64,000 nucleotides of DNA from Allodiplogaster sudhausi (lineage: Eukaryota > Nematoda > Chromadorea > Rhabditida > Diplogasteridae): assembly GCA_945643635.1 (NCBI GenBank), contig CALZFC010000254.1, positions 1,909,406-1,973,405 on the forward strand, given 5' to 3'. Below are positions 34,401 to 49,800 of this stretch, piece by piece. Below the pieces are notes generated by a model. That model had not been told where the DNA came from and made no database searches. It was given only the letters and a program-made list of their open reading frames with translations. Each line of letters opens with the position of its first letter. Positions within the stretch are counted from its first letter, which is position 1. A program made the position numbers and the translations under genes.

Positions 34401-37400
34401 TCAGAAGATGAACACGAAATTCTGATTTAACCTATAAATCAGCAAAAAAATATTTTTATACTTGAGGACAATAACTTTATGTATTATAGGCTTGTTCTAC
34501 GAAAAATTTGTAGGAGTTTACGCCCATAAGACATGTCGATTGGAAACTGTTTGCTTCGATTTTGACTACTCAGAAGATGAACACGAAATTCTGATTTAAC
34601 CTATAAATCAGCAAAAAAATATTTTTATGCTTGAGGACAATAACTTTATGTATTATAGGCTTGTTCTACGAAAAATTTGTAGGAGTTTACGCCCATAAGA
34701 CATGTCGATTGGAAACTGTTTGCTTCGATTTTGACTACTCAGAAGATGAACACGAAATTCTGATTTAACCTATAAATCAGCAAAAAAATATTTTTATACT
34801 TGAGGACAATAACTTTATGTATTATAGGCTTGTTCTACGAAAAATTTGTAGGAGTTTACGCCCATAAGACATGTCGATTGGAAACTGTTTGCTTCAATTT
34901 TGAGTACTCAGAAGATGAACACGAAATTCTGATTTAACCTATAAATCAGCAAAAAAATATTTTTATATTTGAGGACAATAACTTTATGTATTATAGGCTT
35001 GTTCTACGAAAAATTTGTAGGAGTTTACGCCCATAAGACATGTCGATTGGAAACTGTTTGCTTCGATTTTGACTACTCAGAAGATGAACACGAAATTCTG
35101 ATTTAACCTATAAATCAGCAAAAAAATATTTTTTACTTGAGGACAATAACTTTATGTATTATAGTCTTGTTCTACGAAAAATTTGTAGGAGTTTTCGCCC
35201 ATAAGACATGTCGATTGGAAACTGTTTGCTTCAATTTTGAGTACTCAGAAGATGAACACGAAATTCTGATTTAACCTATAAATCAGCAAAAAAATATTTT
35301 TTACTTGAGGACAATAACTTTATGTATTATAGTCTTGTTCTACGAAAAATTTGTAGGAGTTTTCGCCCATAAGACATGTCGATTGGAAACTGTTTGCTTC
35401 GATTTTGACTACTCAGAAGATGAACACGAAATTCTGATTTAACCAGATTATTGGCCTGGTTTTTTCTTCATTCTTGTAGTAGGAAGCTGAAATTTTTCCA
35501 GGTGGTTTCTAGGCCCCTATGGACTGTCCATGCAAAATTTCACGTCGATTGAACAAAATGTTTGACGACCACGACTACGCAGCCGATGGTCATAAATTCC
35601 GAAGGCTATAAATCAGTAAAAAAATATTTTTATACTTGAGGACAATAACTTTATGTATTATAGGCTTGTTCTACGAAAAATTTGTAGGAGTTTACGCCCA
35701 TAAGACATGTCGATTGGAAACTGTTTGCTTCGATTTTGACTACTCAGAAGATGAACACGAAATTCTGATTTAACCTATAAATCAGCAAAAAAATATTTTT
35801 ATACTTGAGGACAATAACTTTATGTACTATAGGCTTGTTCTACGAAAAATTTGTAGGAGTTTACGCCCATAAGACATGTCGATTGGAAACTGTTTGCTTC
35901 GATTTTGACTACTCAGAAGATGAACACGAAATTCTGATTTAACCTATAAATCAGCAAAAAAATATTTTTATACTTGAGGACAATAACTTTATGTATTATA
36001 GGCTTGTTCTACGAAAAATTTGTAGGAGTTTACGCCCATAAGACATGTCGATTGGAAACTGTTTGCTTCGATTTTGACTACTCAGAAGATGAACACGAAA
36101 TTCTGATTTAACCTATAAATCAGCAAAAAAATATTTTTATACTTGAGGACAATAACTTTATGTATTATAGGCTTGTTCTACGAAAAATTTGTAGGAGTTT
36201 ACGCCCATAAGACATGTCGATTGGAAACTGTTTGCTTCGATTTTGACTACTCAGAAGATGAACACGAAATTCTGATTTAACCTATAAATCAGCAAAAAAA
36301 TATTTTTATGCTTGAGGATAATAACTTTATGTATTATAGGCTTGTTCTACGAAAAATTTGTAGGAGTTTACGCCCATAAGACATGTCGATTGGAAACTGT
36401 TTGCTTCGATTTTGACTACTCAGAAGATGAACACGAAATTCTGATTTAACCTATAAATCAGCAAAAAAATATTTTTATACTTGAGGACAATAACTTTATG
36501 TATTATAGGCTTGTTCTACGAAAAATTTGTAGGAGTTTACGCCCATAAGACATGTCGATTGGAAACTGTTTGCTTCAATTTTGAGTACTCAGAAGATGAA
36601 CACGAAATTCTGATTTAACCTATAAATCAGCAAAAAAATATTTTTATACTTGAGGACAATAACTTTATGTATTATAGGCTTGTTCTACGAAAAATTTGTA
36701 GGAGTTTACGCCCATAAGACATGTCGATTGGAAACTGTTTGCTTCGATTTTGACTACTCAGAAGATGAACACGAAATTCTGATTTAACCTATAAATCAGC
36801 AAACAAATATTTTTTACTTGAGGACAATAACTTTATGTATTATAGGCTTGTTCTACGAAAAATTTGTAGGAGTTTACGCCCATAAGACATGTCGATTGGA
36901 AACTGTTTGCTTCAATTTTGAGTACTCAGAAGATGAACACGAAATTCTGATTTAACCTATAAATCAGCAAAAAAATATTTTTATACTTGAGGACAATAAC
37001 TTTATGTATTATAGGCTTGTTCTACGAAAAATTTGTAGGAGTTTACGCCCATAAGGCATGTCGATTGGAAATTGTTTGCTTCGATTTTGACTACTCAGAA
37101 GATGAACACGAAATTCTGATTTAACCTATAAATCAGCAAAAAAATATTTTTATATTTGAGGACAATAACTTTATGTATTATAGGCTTGTTCTACGAAAAA
37201 TTTGTAGGAGTTTACGCCCATAAGACATGTCGATTGGAAACTGTTTGCTTCAATTTTGAGTACTCAGAAGATGAACACGAAATTCTGATTTAACCTATAA
37301 ATCAGCAAAAAATATTTTTATACTTGAGGACAATAACTTTATGTATTATAGGCTTGTTCTACGTAAAATTTGTAGGAGTTTACGCCCATAAGACATGTCG

Positions 37401-40400
37401 ATTGGAAACTGTTTGCTTCGATTTTGACTACTCAGAAGATGAACACGAAATTCTGATTTAACCAGATTATTGGCCTGGTTTTTTCTTCATTCTTGTAGTA
37501 GGAAGCTGAAATTTTTCCAGGTAATTTCTAGGCCCCTATGGACTGTCCATGCAAAATTTCACGTCGATTGAACAAAATGTTTGACGACCACGACTACGCA
37601 GCCGATGGTCATAAATTCCGAAAGCTATAAATCAGTAAAAAAATATTTTATACTTGAGGACAATAACTTTATGTATTATAGGCTTGTTCTACGAAAAATT
37701 TGTAGGAGTTTACGCCCATAAGACATGTCGATTGGAAACTGTTTGCTTCGATTTTGACTACTCAGAAGATGAACACGAAATTCTGATTTAACCTATAAAT
37801 CAGCAAAAAAATATTTTTATACTTGAGGACAATAACTTTATGTACTATAGGCTTGTTCTACGAAAAATTTGTAGGAGTTTACGCCCATAAGACATGTCGA
37901 TTGGAAACTGTTTGCTTCGATTTTGACTACTCAGAAGATGAACACGAAATTCTGATTTAACCTATAAATCAGCAAAAAAATATTTTTATACTTGAGGACA
38001 ATAACTTTATGTATTATAGGCTTGTTCTACGAAAAATTTGTAGGAGTTTACGCCCATAAGACATGTCGATTGGAAACTGTTTGCTTCGATTTTGACTACT
38101 CAGAAGATGAACACGAAATTCTGATTTAACCTATAAATCAGCAAAAAAATATTTTTATACTTGAGGACAATAACTTTATGTATTATAGGCTTGTTCTACG
38201 AAAAATTTGTAGGAGTTTACGCCCATAAGACATGTCGATTGGAAACTGTTTGCTTCGATTTTGACTACTCAGAAGATGAACACGAAATTCTGATTTAACC
38301 TATAAATCAGCAAAAAAATATTTTTATGCTTGAGGACAATAACTTTATGTATTATAGGCTTGTTCTACGAAAAATTTGTAGGAGTTTACGCCCATAAGAC
38401 ATGTCGATTGGAAACTGTTTGCTTCGATTTTGACTACTCAGAAGATGAACACGAAATTCTGATTTAACCTATAAATCAGCAAAAAAATATTTTTATACTT
38501 GAGGACAATAACTTTATGTATTATAGGCTTGTTCTACGAAAAATTTGTAGGAGTTTACGCCCATAAGACATGTCGATTGGAAACTGTTTGCTTCAATTTT
38601 GAGTACTCAGAAGATGAACACGAAATTCTGATTTAACCTATAAATCAGCAAAAAAATATTTTTATATTTGAGGACAATAACTTTATGTATTATAGGCTTG
38701 TTCTACGAAAAATTTGTAGGAGTTTACGCCCATAAGACATGTCGATTGGAAACTGTTTGCTTCGATTTTGACTACTCAGAAGATGAACACGAAATTCTGA
38801 TTTAACCTATAAATCAGCAAAAAAATATTTTTTACTTGAGGACAATAACTTTATGTATTATAGTCTTGTTCTACGAAAAATTTGTAGGAGTTTTCGCCCA
38901 TAAGACATGTCGATTGGAAACTGTTTGCTTCAATTTTGAGTACTCAGAAGATGAACACGAAATTCTGATTTAACCTATAAATCAGCAAAAAAATATTTTT
39001 TACTTGAGGACAATAACTTTATGTATTATAGTCTTGTTCTACGAAAAATTTGTAGGAGTTTCGCCCATAAGACATGTCGATTGGAAACTGTTTGCTTCGA
39101 TTTTGACTACTCAGAAGATGAACACGAAATTCTGATTTAACCAGATTATTGGCCTGGTTTTTTCTTCATTCTTGTAGTAGGAAGCTGAAATTTTTCCAGG
39201 TGGTTTCTAGGCCCCTATGGACTGTCCATGCAAAATTTCACGTCGATTGAACAAAATGTTTGACGACCACGACTACGCAGCCGATGGTCATAAATTCCGA
39301 AGGCTATAAATCAGTAAAAAAATATTTTTATACTTGAGGACAATAACTTTATGTATTATAGGCTTGTTCTACGAAAAATTTGTAGGAGTTTACGCCCATA
39401 AGACATGTCGATTGGAAACTGTTTGCTTCGATTTTGACTACTCAGAAGATGAACACGAAATTCTGATTTAACCTATAAATCAGCAAAAAAATATTTTTAT
39501 ACTTGAGGACAATAACTTTATGTACTATAGGCTTGTTCTACGAAAAATTTGTAGGAGTTTACGCCCATAAGACATGTCGATTGGAAACTGTTTGCTTCGA
39601 TTTTGACTACTCAGAAGATGAACACGAAATTCTGATTTAACCTATAAATCAGCAAAAAAATATTTTTATACTTGAGGACAATAACTTTATGTATTATAGG
39701 CTTGTTCTACGAAAAATTTGTAGGAGTTTACGCCCATAAGACATGTCGATTGGAAACTGTTTGCTTCGATTTTGACTACTCAGAAGATGAACACGAAATT
39801 CTGATTTAACCTATAAATCAGCAAAAAAATATTTTTATACTTGAGGACAATAACTTTATGTATTATAGGCTTGTTCTACGAAAAATTGTAGGAGTTTACG
39901 CCCATAAGACATGTCGATTGGAAACTGTTTGCTTCGATTTTGACTACTCAGAAGATGAACACGAAATTCTGATTTAACCTATAAATCAGCAAAAAAATAT
40001 TTTTATGCTTGAGGACAATAACTTTATGTATTATAGGCTTGTTCTACGAAAAATTTGTAGGAGTTTACGCCCATAAGACATGTCGATTGGAAACTGTTTG
40101 CTTCGATTTTGACTACTCAGAAGATGAACACGAAATTCTGATTTAACCTATAAATCAGCAAAAAAATATTTTTATACTTGAGGACAATAACTTTATGTAT
40201 TATAGGCTTGTTCTACGAAAAATTTGTAGGAGTTTACGCCCATAAGACATGTCGATTGGAAACTGTTTGCTTCAATTTTGAGTACTCAGAAGATGAACAC
40301 GAAATTCTGATTTAACCTATAAATCAGCAAAAAAATATTTTTATATTTGAGGACAATAACTTTATGTATTATAGGCTTGTTCTACGAAAAATTTGTAGGA

Positions 40401-40819
40401 GTTTACGCCCATAAGACATGTCGATTGGAAACTGTTTGCTTCGATTTTGACTACTCAGAAGATGAACACGAAATTCTGATTTAACCTATAAATCAGCAAA
40501 AAAATATTTTTACTTGAGGACAATAACTTTATGTATTATAGTCTTGTTCTACGAAAAATTTGTAGGAGTTTTCGCCCATAAGACATGTCGATTGGAAACT
40601 GTTTGCTTCAATTTTGAGTACTCAGAAGATGAACACGAAATTCTGATTTAACCTATAAATCAGCAAAAAAATATTTTTTACTTGAGGACAATAACTTTAT
40701 GTATTATAGTCTTGTTCTACGAAAAATTTGTAGGAGTTTTCGCCCATAAGACATGTCGATTGGAAACTGTTTGCTTCGATTTTGACTACTCAGAAGATGA
40801 ACACGAAATTCTGATTTAA
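25463..40819 (+). repeat. Satellite array, left part: 169-bp units with interspersed 331-bp dimers
   Basis: Head-to-tail copies, starting mid-unit at GGAAACTGTTTGC. The common unit is 168-169 bp, from TATAAATCAGC to GATTTAACC, with the marker TTGTAGGAGTTTACGCCC. About 82 such units occur; nine carry an extra 162-bp segment starting AGATTATTGGCCTGG and ending CCGAAGGC, making a full 331-bp monomer. Those segments start near 26365, 28215, 30236, 31917, 32924, 33762, 35443, 37462 and 39141. Variants recur in fixed order, defining blocks of about 2.02 kb and 1.68 kb. All copies have one orientation. No gene lies inside. Confidence 0.97.
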
Positions 40820-43800
40820 CCAGATTATTGGCCTGGTTTTTTCTTCATTCTTGTAGTAGGAAGCTGAAATTTTTCCAGGTGGTTTCTAGGCCCCTATGGA
40901 CTGTCCATGCAAAATTTCGCGTCGATTGAACAAAATTTTTGACGACCACGACTACGCAGAAGATGGTCATAAATTCCGAAGGCTATAAATCAGCAAAAAA
41001 ATATTTTTATACTTGAGGACAATAACTTTATGTATTATAGGCTTGTTCTACGAAAAATTTGTAGGTGTTTACGCCCATAAGACATGTCGATTGGAAACTG
41101 TTTGCTTCGATTTTGACTACTCAGAAGATGAACACGAAATTCTGATTAAACCAGATTATTGGCCTGGTTTTTTCTTCATTCTTGTAGTTGGAAGCTGAAA
41201 TTTTTCCAGGTGGTTTCTAGGCCCCTATGGACTGTCCATGCAAAATTTCACGTCGATTGAACAAAATTTTTGACGACCACGACTACGCAGAAGATGGTCA
41301 TAAATTCCGAAGGCTATAAATCAGCAAAAAAATATTTTTATACTTGAGGACAATAACTTTATGTATTATAGGCTTGTTCTACGAAAAATTTGTAGGTGTT
41401 TACGCCCATAAGACATGTCGATTGGAAACTGTTTGCTTCGATTTTGACTACTCAGAAGATGAACACGAAATTCTGATTTAACCAGATTATTGGCCTGGTT
41501 TTTTCTTCATTCTTGTAGTAGGAAGCTGAAATTTTTCCAGGTGGTTTCTAGGCCCCTATGGACTGTCCATGCAAAATTTCACGTCGATTGAACAAAATTT
41601 TTGACGACCACGACTACGCAGCCGATGGTCATAAATTCCGAAGGCTATAAATCAGCAAAAAAATATTTTTATACTTGAGGACAATAACTTTATGTATTAT
41701 AGGCTTGTTCTACGAAAAATTTGTAGGTGTTTACGCCCATAAGACATGTCGATTGGAAACTGTTTGCTTCGATTTTGACTACTCAGAAGATGAACACGAA
41801 ATTCTGATTAAACCAGATTATTGGCCTGGTTTTTTCTTCATTCTTGTAGTTGGAAGCTGAAATTTTTCCAGGTGGTTTCTAGGCCCCTATGGACTGTCCA
41901 TGCAAAATTTCACGTCGATTGAACAAAATTTTTGACGACCACGACTACGCAGCCGATGGTCATAAATTCCGAAGGGTATAAATCAGTAAAAAAATATTTT
42001 TATACTTGAGGACAATAACTTTATGTATTATAGGCTTGTTCTACGAAAAATTTGTAGGTGTTTACGCCCATAAGACATGTCGATTGGAAACTGTTTGCTT
42101 CGATTTTGACTACTCAGAAGATGAACACGAAATTCTGATTTAACCAGATTATTGGCCTGGTTTTTTCTTCATTCTTGTAGTAGGAAGCTGAAATTTTTCC
42201 AGGTAGTTTCTAGGCCCCTATGGACTGTCCATGCAAAATTTCACGTCGATTGAACAAAATTTTTGACGGCCACGACTACGCAGCCGATGGTCATAAATTC
42301 CGAAGGGTATAAATCAGCAAAAAAATATTTTTATACTTGAGGACAATAACTTTATGTATTATAGGCTTGTTCTACGAAAAATTTGTAGGTGTTTACGCCC
42401 ATAAGACATGTCGATTGGAAACTGTTTGCTTCGATTTTGACTACTCAGAAGATGAACACGAAATTCTGATTTAACCAGATTATTGGCCTGGTTTTTTCTT
42501 CATTCTTGTAGTAGGAAGCTGAAATTTTTCCAGGTGGTTTCTAGGCCCCTATGGACTGTCCATGCAAAATTTCGCGTCGATTGAACAAAATTTTTGACGA
42601 CCACGACTACGCAGAAGATGGTCATAAATTCCGAAGGCTATAAATCAGCAAAAAAATATTTTTATACTTGAGGACAATAACTTTATGTATTATAGGCTTG
42701 TTCTACGAAAAATTTGTAGGTGTTTACGCCCATAAGACATGTCGATTGGTAACTGTTTGCTTCGATTTTGACTACTCAGAAGATGAACACGAAATTCTGA
42801 TTTAACCAGATTATTGGCCTGGTTTTTTCTTCATTCTTGTAGTGGGAAGCTGAAATTTTTCCAGGTGGTTTCTAGGCCCCTATGGACTGTCCATGCAAAA
42901 TTTCACGTCGATTGAACAAAATTTTTGACGACCACGACTACGCAGCCGATGGTCATAAATTCCGAAGGCTATAAATCAGCAAAAAAATATTTTTATACTT
43001 GAGGACAATAACTTTATGTATTATAGGCTTGTTCTACGAAAAATTTGTAGGTGTTTACGCCCATAAGACATGTCGATTGGAAACTGTTTGCTTCGATTTT
43101 GACTACTCAGAAGATGAACACGAAATTCTGATTTAACCAGATTATTGGCCTGGTTTTTTCTTCATTCTTGTAGTAGGAAGCTGAAATTTTTCCAGGTGGT
43201 TTCTAGGCCCCTATGGACTGTCCATGCAAAATTTCGCGTCGATTGAACAAAATTTTTGACGACCACGACTACGCAGAAGATGGTCATAAATTCCGAAGGC
43301 TATAAATCAGCAAAAAAATATTTTTATACTTGAGGACAATAACTTTATGTATTATAGGCTTGTTCTACGAAAAATTTGTAGGTGTTTACGCCCATAAGAC
43401 ATGTCGATTGGAAACTGTTTGCTTCGATTTTGACTACTCAGAAGATGAACACGAAATTCTGATTTAACCAGATTATTGGCCTGGTTTTTTCTTCATTCTT
43501 GTAGTAGGAAGCTGAAATTTTTCCAGGTAGTTTCTAGGCCCCTATGGACTGTCCATGCAAAATTTCACGTCGATTGAACAAAATTTTTGACGGCCACGAC
43601 TACGCAGCCGATGGTCATAAATTCCGAAGGGTATAAATCAGCAAAAAAATATTTTTATACTTGAGGACAATAACTTTATGTATTATAGGCTTGTTCTACG
43701 AAAAATTTGTAGGTGTTTACGCCCATAAGACATGTCGATTGGAAACTGTTTGCTTCGATTTTGACTACTCAGAAGATGAACACGAAATTCTGATTAAACC

Positions 43801-46800
43801 AGATTATTGGCCTGGTTTTTTCTTCATTCTTGTAGTTGGAAGCTGAAATTTTTCCAGGTGGTTTCTAGGCCCCTATGGACTGTCCATGCAAAATTTCACG
43901 TCGATTGAACAAAATTTTTGACGACCACGACTACGCAGCCGATGGTCATAAATTCCGAAGGGTATAAATCAGTAAAAAAATATTTTTATACTTGAGGACA
44001 ATAACTTTATGTATTATAGGCTTGTTCTACGAAAAATTTGTAGGTGTTTACGCCCATAAGACATGTCGATTGGAAACTGTTTGCTTCGATTTTGACTACT
44101 CAGAAGATGAACACGAAATTCTGATTTAACCAGATTATTGGCCTGGTTTTTTCTTCATTCTTGTAGTAGGAAGCTGAAATTTTTCCAGGTAGTTTCTAGG
44201 CCCCTATGGACTGTCCATGCAAAATTTCACGTCGATTGAACACAATTTTTGACGGCCACGACTACGCAGCCGATGGTCATAAATTCCGAAGGGTATAAAT
44301 CAGCAAAAAAATATTTTTATACTTGAGGACAATAACTTTATGTATTATAGGCTTGTTCTACGAAAAATTTGTAGGTGTTTACGCCCATAAGACATGTCGA
44401 TTGGAAACTGTTTGCTTCGATTTTGACTACTCAGAAGATGAACACGAAATTCTGATTTAACCAGATTATTGGCCTGGTTTTTTCTTCATTCTTGTAGTAG
44501 GAAGCTGAAATTTTTCCAGGTGGTTTCTAGGCCCCTATGGACTGTCCATGCAAAATTTCGCGTCGATTGAACAAAATTTTTGACGACCACGACTACGCAG
44601 AAGATGGTCATAAATTCCGAAGGCTATAAATCAGCAAAAAAATATTTTTATACTTGAGGACAATAACTTTATGTATTATAGGCTTGTTCTACGAAAAATT
44701 TGTAGGTGTTTACGCCCATAAGACATGTCGATTGGTAACTGTTTGCTTCGATTTTGACTACTCAGAAGATGAACACGAAATTCTGATTTAACCAGATTAT
44801 TGGCCTGGTTTTTTCTTCATTCTTGTAGTGGGAAGCTGAAATTTTTCCAGGTGGTTTCTAGGCCCCTATGGACTGTCCATGCAAAATTTCACGTCGATTG
44901 AACAAAATTTTTGACGACCACGACTACGCAGCCGATGGTCATAAATTCCGAAGGCTATAAATCAGCAAAAAAATATTTTTATACTTGAGGACAATAACTT
45001 TATGTATTATAGGCTTGTTCTACGAAAAATTTGTAGGTGTTTACGCCCATAAGACATGTCGATTGGAAACTGTTTGCTTCGATTTTGACTACTCAGAAGA
45101 TGAACACGAAATTCTGATTTAACCAGATTATTGGCCTGGTTTTTTCTTCATTCTTGTAGTAGGAAGCTGAAATTTTTCCAGGTGGTTTCTAGGCCCCTAT
45201 GGACTGTCCATGCAAAATTTCGCGTCGATTGAACAAAATTTTTGACGACCACGACTACGCAGAAGATGGTCATAAATTCCGAAGGCTATAAATCAGCAAA
45301 AAAATATTTTTATACTTGAGGACAATAACTTTATGTATTATAGGCTTGTTCTACGAAAAATTTGTAGGTGTTTACGCCCATAAGACATGTCGATTGGAAA
45401 CTGTTTGCTTCGATTTTGACTACTCAGAAGATGAACACGAAATTCTGATTTAACCAGATTATTGGCCTGGTTTTTTCTTCATTCTTGTAGTAGGAAGCTG
45501 AAATTTTTCCAGGTAGTTTCTAGGCCCCTATGGACTGTCCATGCAAAATTTCACGTCGATTGAACAAAATTTTTGACGGCCACGACTACGCAGCCGATGG
45601 TCATAAATTCCGAAGGGTATAAATCAGCAAAAAAATATTTTTATACTTGAGGACAATAACTTTATGTATTATAGGCTTGTTCTACGAAAAATTTGTAGGT
45701 GTTTACGCCCATAAGACATGTCGATTGGAAACTGTTTGCTTCGATTTTGACTACTCAGAAGATGAACACGAAATTCTGATTTAACCAGATTATTGGCCTG
45801 GTTTTTTCTTCATTCTTGTAGTAGGAAGCTGAAATTTTTCCAGGTGGTTTCTAGGCCCCTATGGACTGTCCATGCAAAATTTCGCGTCGATTGAACAAAA
45901 TTTTTGACGACCACGACTACGCAGAAGATGGTCATAAATTCCGAAGGCTATAAATCAGCAAAAAAATATTTTATACTTGAGGACAATAACTTTATGTATT
46001 ATAGGCTTGTTCTACGAAAAATTTGTAGGTGTTTACGCCCATAAGACATGTCGATTGGAAACTGTTTGCTTCGATTTTGACTACTCAGAAGATGAACACG
46101 AAATTCTGATTTAACCAGATTATTGGCCTGGTTTTTTCTTCATTCTTGTAGTAGGAAGCTGAAATTTTTCCAGGTGGTTTCTAGGCCCCTATGGACTGTC
46201 CATGCAAAATTTCACGTCGATTGAACAAAATTTTTGACGACCACGACTACGCAGCCGATGGTCATAAATTCCGAAGGGTATAAATCAGTAAAAAAATATT
46301 TTTATACTTGAGGACAATAACTTTATGTATTATAGGCTTGTTCTACGAAAAATTTGTAGGTGTTTACGCCCATAAGACATGTCGATTGGAAACTGTTTGC
46401 TTCGATTTTGACTACTCAGAAGATGAACACGAAATTCTGATTTAACCAGATTATTGGCCTGGTTTTTTCTTCATTCTTGTAGTAGGAAGCTGAAATTTTT
46501 CCAGGTAGTTTCTAGGCCCCTATGGACTGTCCATGCAAAATTTCACGTCGATTGAACAAAATTTTTGACGGCCACGACTACGCAGCCGATGGTCATAAAT
46601 TCCGAAGGGTATAAATCAGCAAAAAAATATTTTTATACTTGAGGACAATAACTTTATGTATTATAGGCTTGTTCTACGAAAAATTTGTAGGTGTTTACGC
46701 CCATAAGACATGTCGATTGGAAACTGTTTGCTTCGATTTTGACTACTCAGAAGATGAACACGAAATTCTGATTTAACCAGATTATTGGCCTGGTTTTTTC

Positions 46801-49800
46801 TTCATTCTTGTAGTAGGAAGCTGAAATTTTTCCAGGTGGTTTCTAGGCCCCTATGGACTGTCCATGCAAAATTTCGCGTCGATTGAACAAAATTTTTGAC
46901 GACCACGACTACGCAGAAGATGGTCATAAATTCCGAAGGCTATAAATCAGCAAAAAAATATTTTTATACTTGAGGACAATAACTTTATGTATTATAGGCT
47001 TGTTCTACGAAAAATTTGTAGGTGTTTACGCCCATAAGACATGTCGATTGGAAACTGTTTGCTTCGATTTTGACTACTCAGAAGATGAACACGAAATTCT
47101 GATTTAACCAGATTATTGGCCTGGTTTTTTCTTCATTCTTGTAGTAGGAAGCTGAAATTTTTCCAGGTGGTTTCTAGGCCCCTATGGACTGTCCATGCAA
47201 AATTTCACGTCGATTGAACAAAATTTTTGACGACCACGACTACGCAGCCGATGGTCATAAATTCCGAAGGGTATAAATCAGTAAAAAAATATTTTTATAC
47301 TTGAGGACAATAACTTTATGTATTATAGGCTTGTTCTACGAAAAATTTGTAGGTGTTTACGCCCATAAGACATGTCGATTGGAAACTGTTTGCTTCGATT
47401 TTGACTACTCAGAAGATGAACACGAAATTCTGATTTAACCAGATTATTGGCCTGGTTTTTTCTTCATTCTTGTAGTAGGAAGCTGAAATTTTTCCAGGTA
47501 GTTTCTAGGCCCCTATGGACTGTCCATGCAAAATTTCACGTCGATTGAACAAAATTTTTGACGGCCACGACTACGCAGCCGATGGTCATAAATTCCGAAG
47601 GGTATAAATCAGCAAAAAAATATTTTTATACTTGAGGACAATAACTTTATGTATTATAGGCTTGTTCTACGAAAAATTTGTAGGTGTTTACGCCCATAAG
47701 ACATGTCGATTGGAAACTGTTTGCTTCGATTTTGACTACTCAGAAGATGAACACGAAATTCTGATTTAACCAGATTATTGGCCTGGTTTTTTCTTCATTC
47801 TTGTAGTAGGAAGCTGAAATTTTTCCAGGTGGTTTCTAGGCCCCTATGGACTGTCCATGCAAAATTTCGCGTCGATTGAACAAAATTTTTGACGACCACG
47901 ACTACGCAGAAGATGGTCATAAATTCCGAAGGCTATAAATCAGCAAAAAAATATTTTTATACTTGAGGACAATAACTTTATGTATTATAGGCTTGTTCTA
48001 CGAAAAATTTGTAGGTGTTTACGCCCATAAGACATGTCGATTGGAAACTGTTTGCTTCGATTTTGACTACTCAGAAGATGAACACGAAATTCTGATTTAA
48101 CCAGATTATTGGCCTGGTTTTTTCTTCATTCTTGTAGTAGGAAGCTGAAATTTTTCCAGGTGGTTTCTAGGCCCCTATGGACTGTCCATGCAAAATTTCA
48201 CGTCGATTGAACAAAATTTTTGACGACCACGACTACGCAGCCGATGGTCATAAATTCCGAAGGGTATAAATCAGTAAAAAAATATTTTTATACTTGAGGA
48301 CAATAACTTTATGTATTATAGGCTTGTTCTACGAAAAATTTGTAGGTGTTTACGCCCATAAGACATGTCGATTGGAAACTGTTTGCTTCGATTTTGACTA
48401 CTCAGAAGATGAACACGAAATTCTGATTTAACCAGATTATTGGCCTGGTTTTTTCTTCATTCTTGTAGTAGGAAGCTGAAATTTTTCCAGGTAGTTTCTA
48501 GGCCCCTATGGACTGTCCATGCAAAATTTCACGTCGATTGAACAAAATTTTTGACGGCCACGACTACGCAGCCGATGGTCATAAATTCCGAAGGGTATAA
48601 ATCAGCAAAAAAATATTTTTATACTTGAGGACAATAACTTTATGTATTATAGGCTTGTTCTACGAAAAATTTGTAGGTGTTTACGCCCATAAGACATGTC
48701 GATTGGAAACTGTTTGCTTCGATTTTGACTACTCAGAAGATGAACACGAAATTCTGATTTAACCAGATTATTGGCCTGGTTTTTTCTTCATTCTTGTAGT
48801 AGGAAGCTGAAATTTTTCCAGGTGGTTTCTAGGCCCCTATGGACTGTCCATGCAAAATTTCACGTCGATTGAACAAAATTTTTGACGACCACGACTACGC
48901 AGCCGATGGTCATAAATTCCGAAGGGTATAAATCAGTAAAAAAATATTTTTATACTTGAGGACAATAACTTTATGTATTATAGGCTTGTTCTACGAAAAA
49001 TTTGTAGGTGTTTACGCCCATAAGACATGTCGATTGGAAACTGTTTGCTTCGATTTTGACTACTCAGAAGATGAACACGAAATTCTGATTTAACCAGATT
49101 ATTGGCCTGGTTTTTTCTTCATTCTTGTAGTAGGAAGCTGAAATTTTTCCAGGTAGTTTCTAGGCCCCTATGGACTGTCCATGCAAAATTTCACGTCGAT
49201 TGAACAAAATTTTTGACGGCCACGACTACGCAGCCGATGGTCATAAATTCCGAAGGGTATAAATCAGCAAAAAAATATTTTTATACTTGAGGACAATAAC
49301 TTTATGTATTATAGGCTTGTTCTACGAAAAATTTGTAGGTGTTTACGCCCATAAGACATGTCGATTGGAAACTGTTTGCTTCGATTTTGACTACTCAGAA
49401 GATGAACACGAAATTCTGATTTAACCAGATTATTGGCCTGGTTTTTTCTTCATTCTTGTAGTAGGAAGCTGAAATTTTTCCAGGTGGTTTCTAGGCCCCT
49501 ATGGACTGTCCATGCAAAATTTCGCGTCGATTGAACAAAATTTTTGACGACCACGACTACGCAGAAGATGGTCATAAATTCCGAAGGCTATAAATCAGCA
49601 AAAAAATATTTTTATACTTGAGGACAATAACTTTATGTATTATAGGCTTGTTCTACGAAAAATTTGTAGGTGTTTACGCCCATAAGACATGTCGATTGGA
49701 AACTGTTTGCTTCGATTTTGACTACTCAGAAGATGAACACGAAATTCTGATTTAACCAGATTATTGGCCTGGTTTTTTCTTCATTCTTGTAGTAGGAAGC

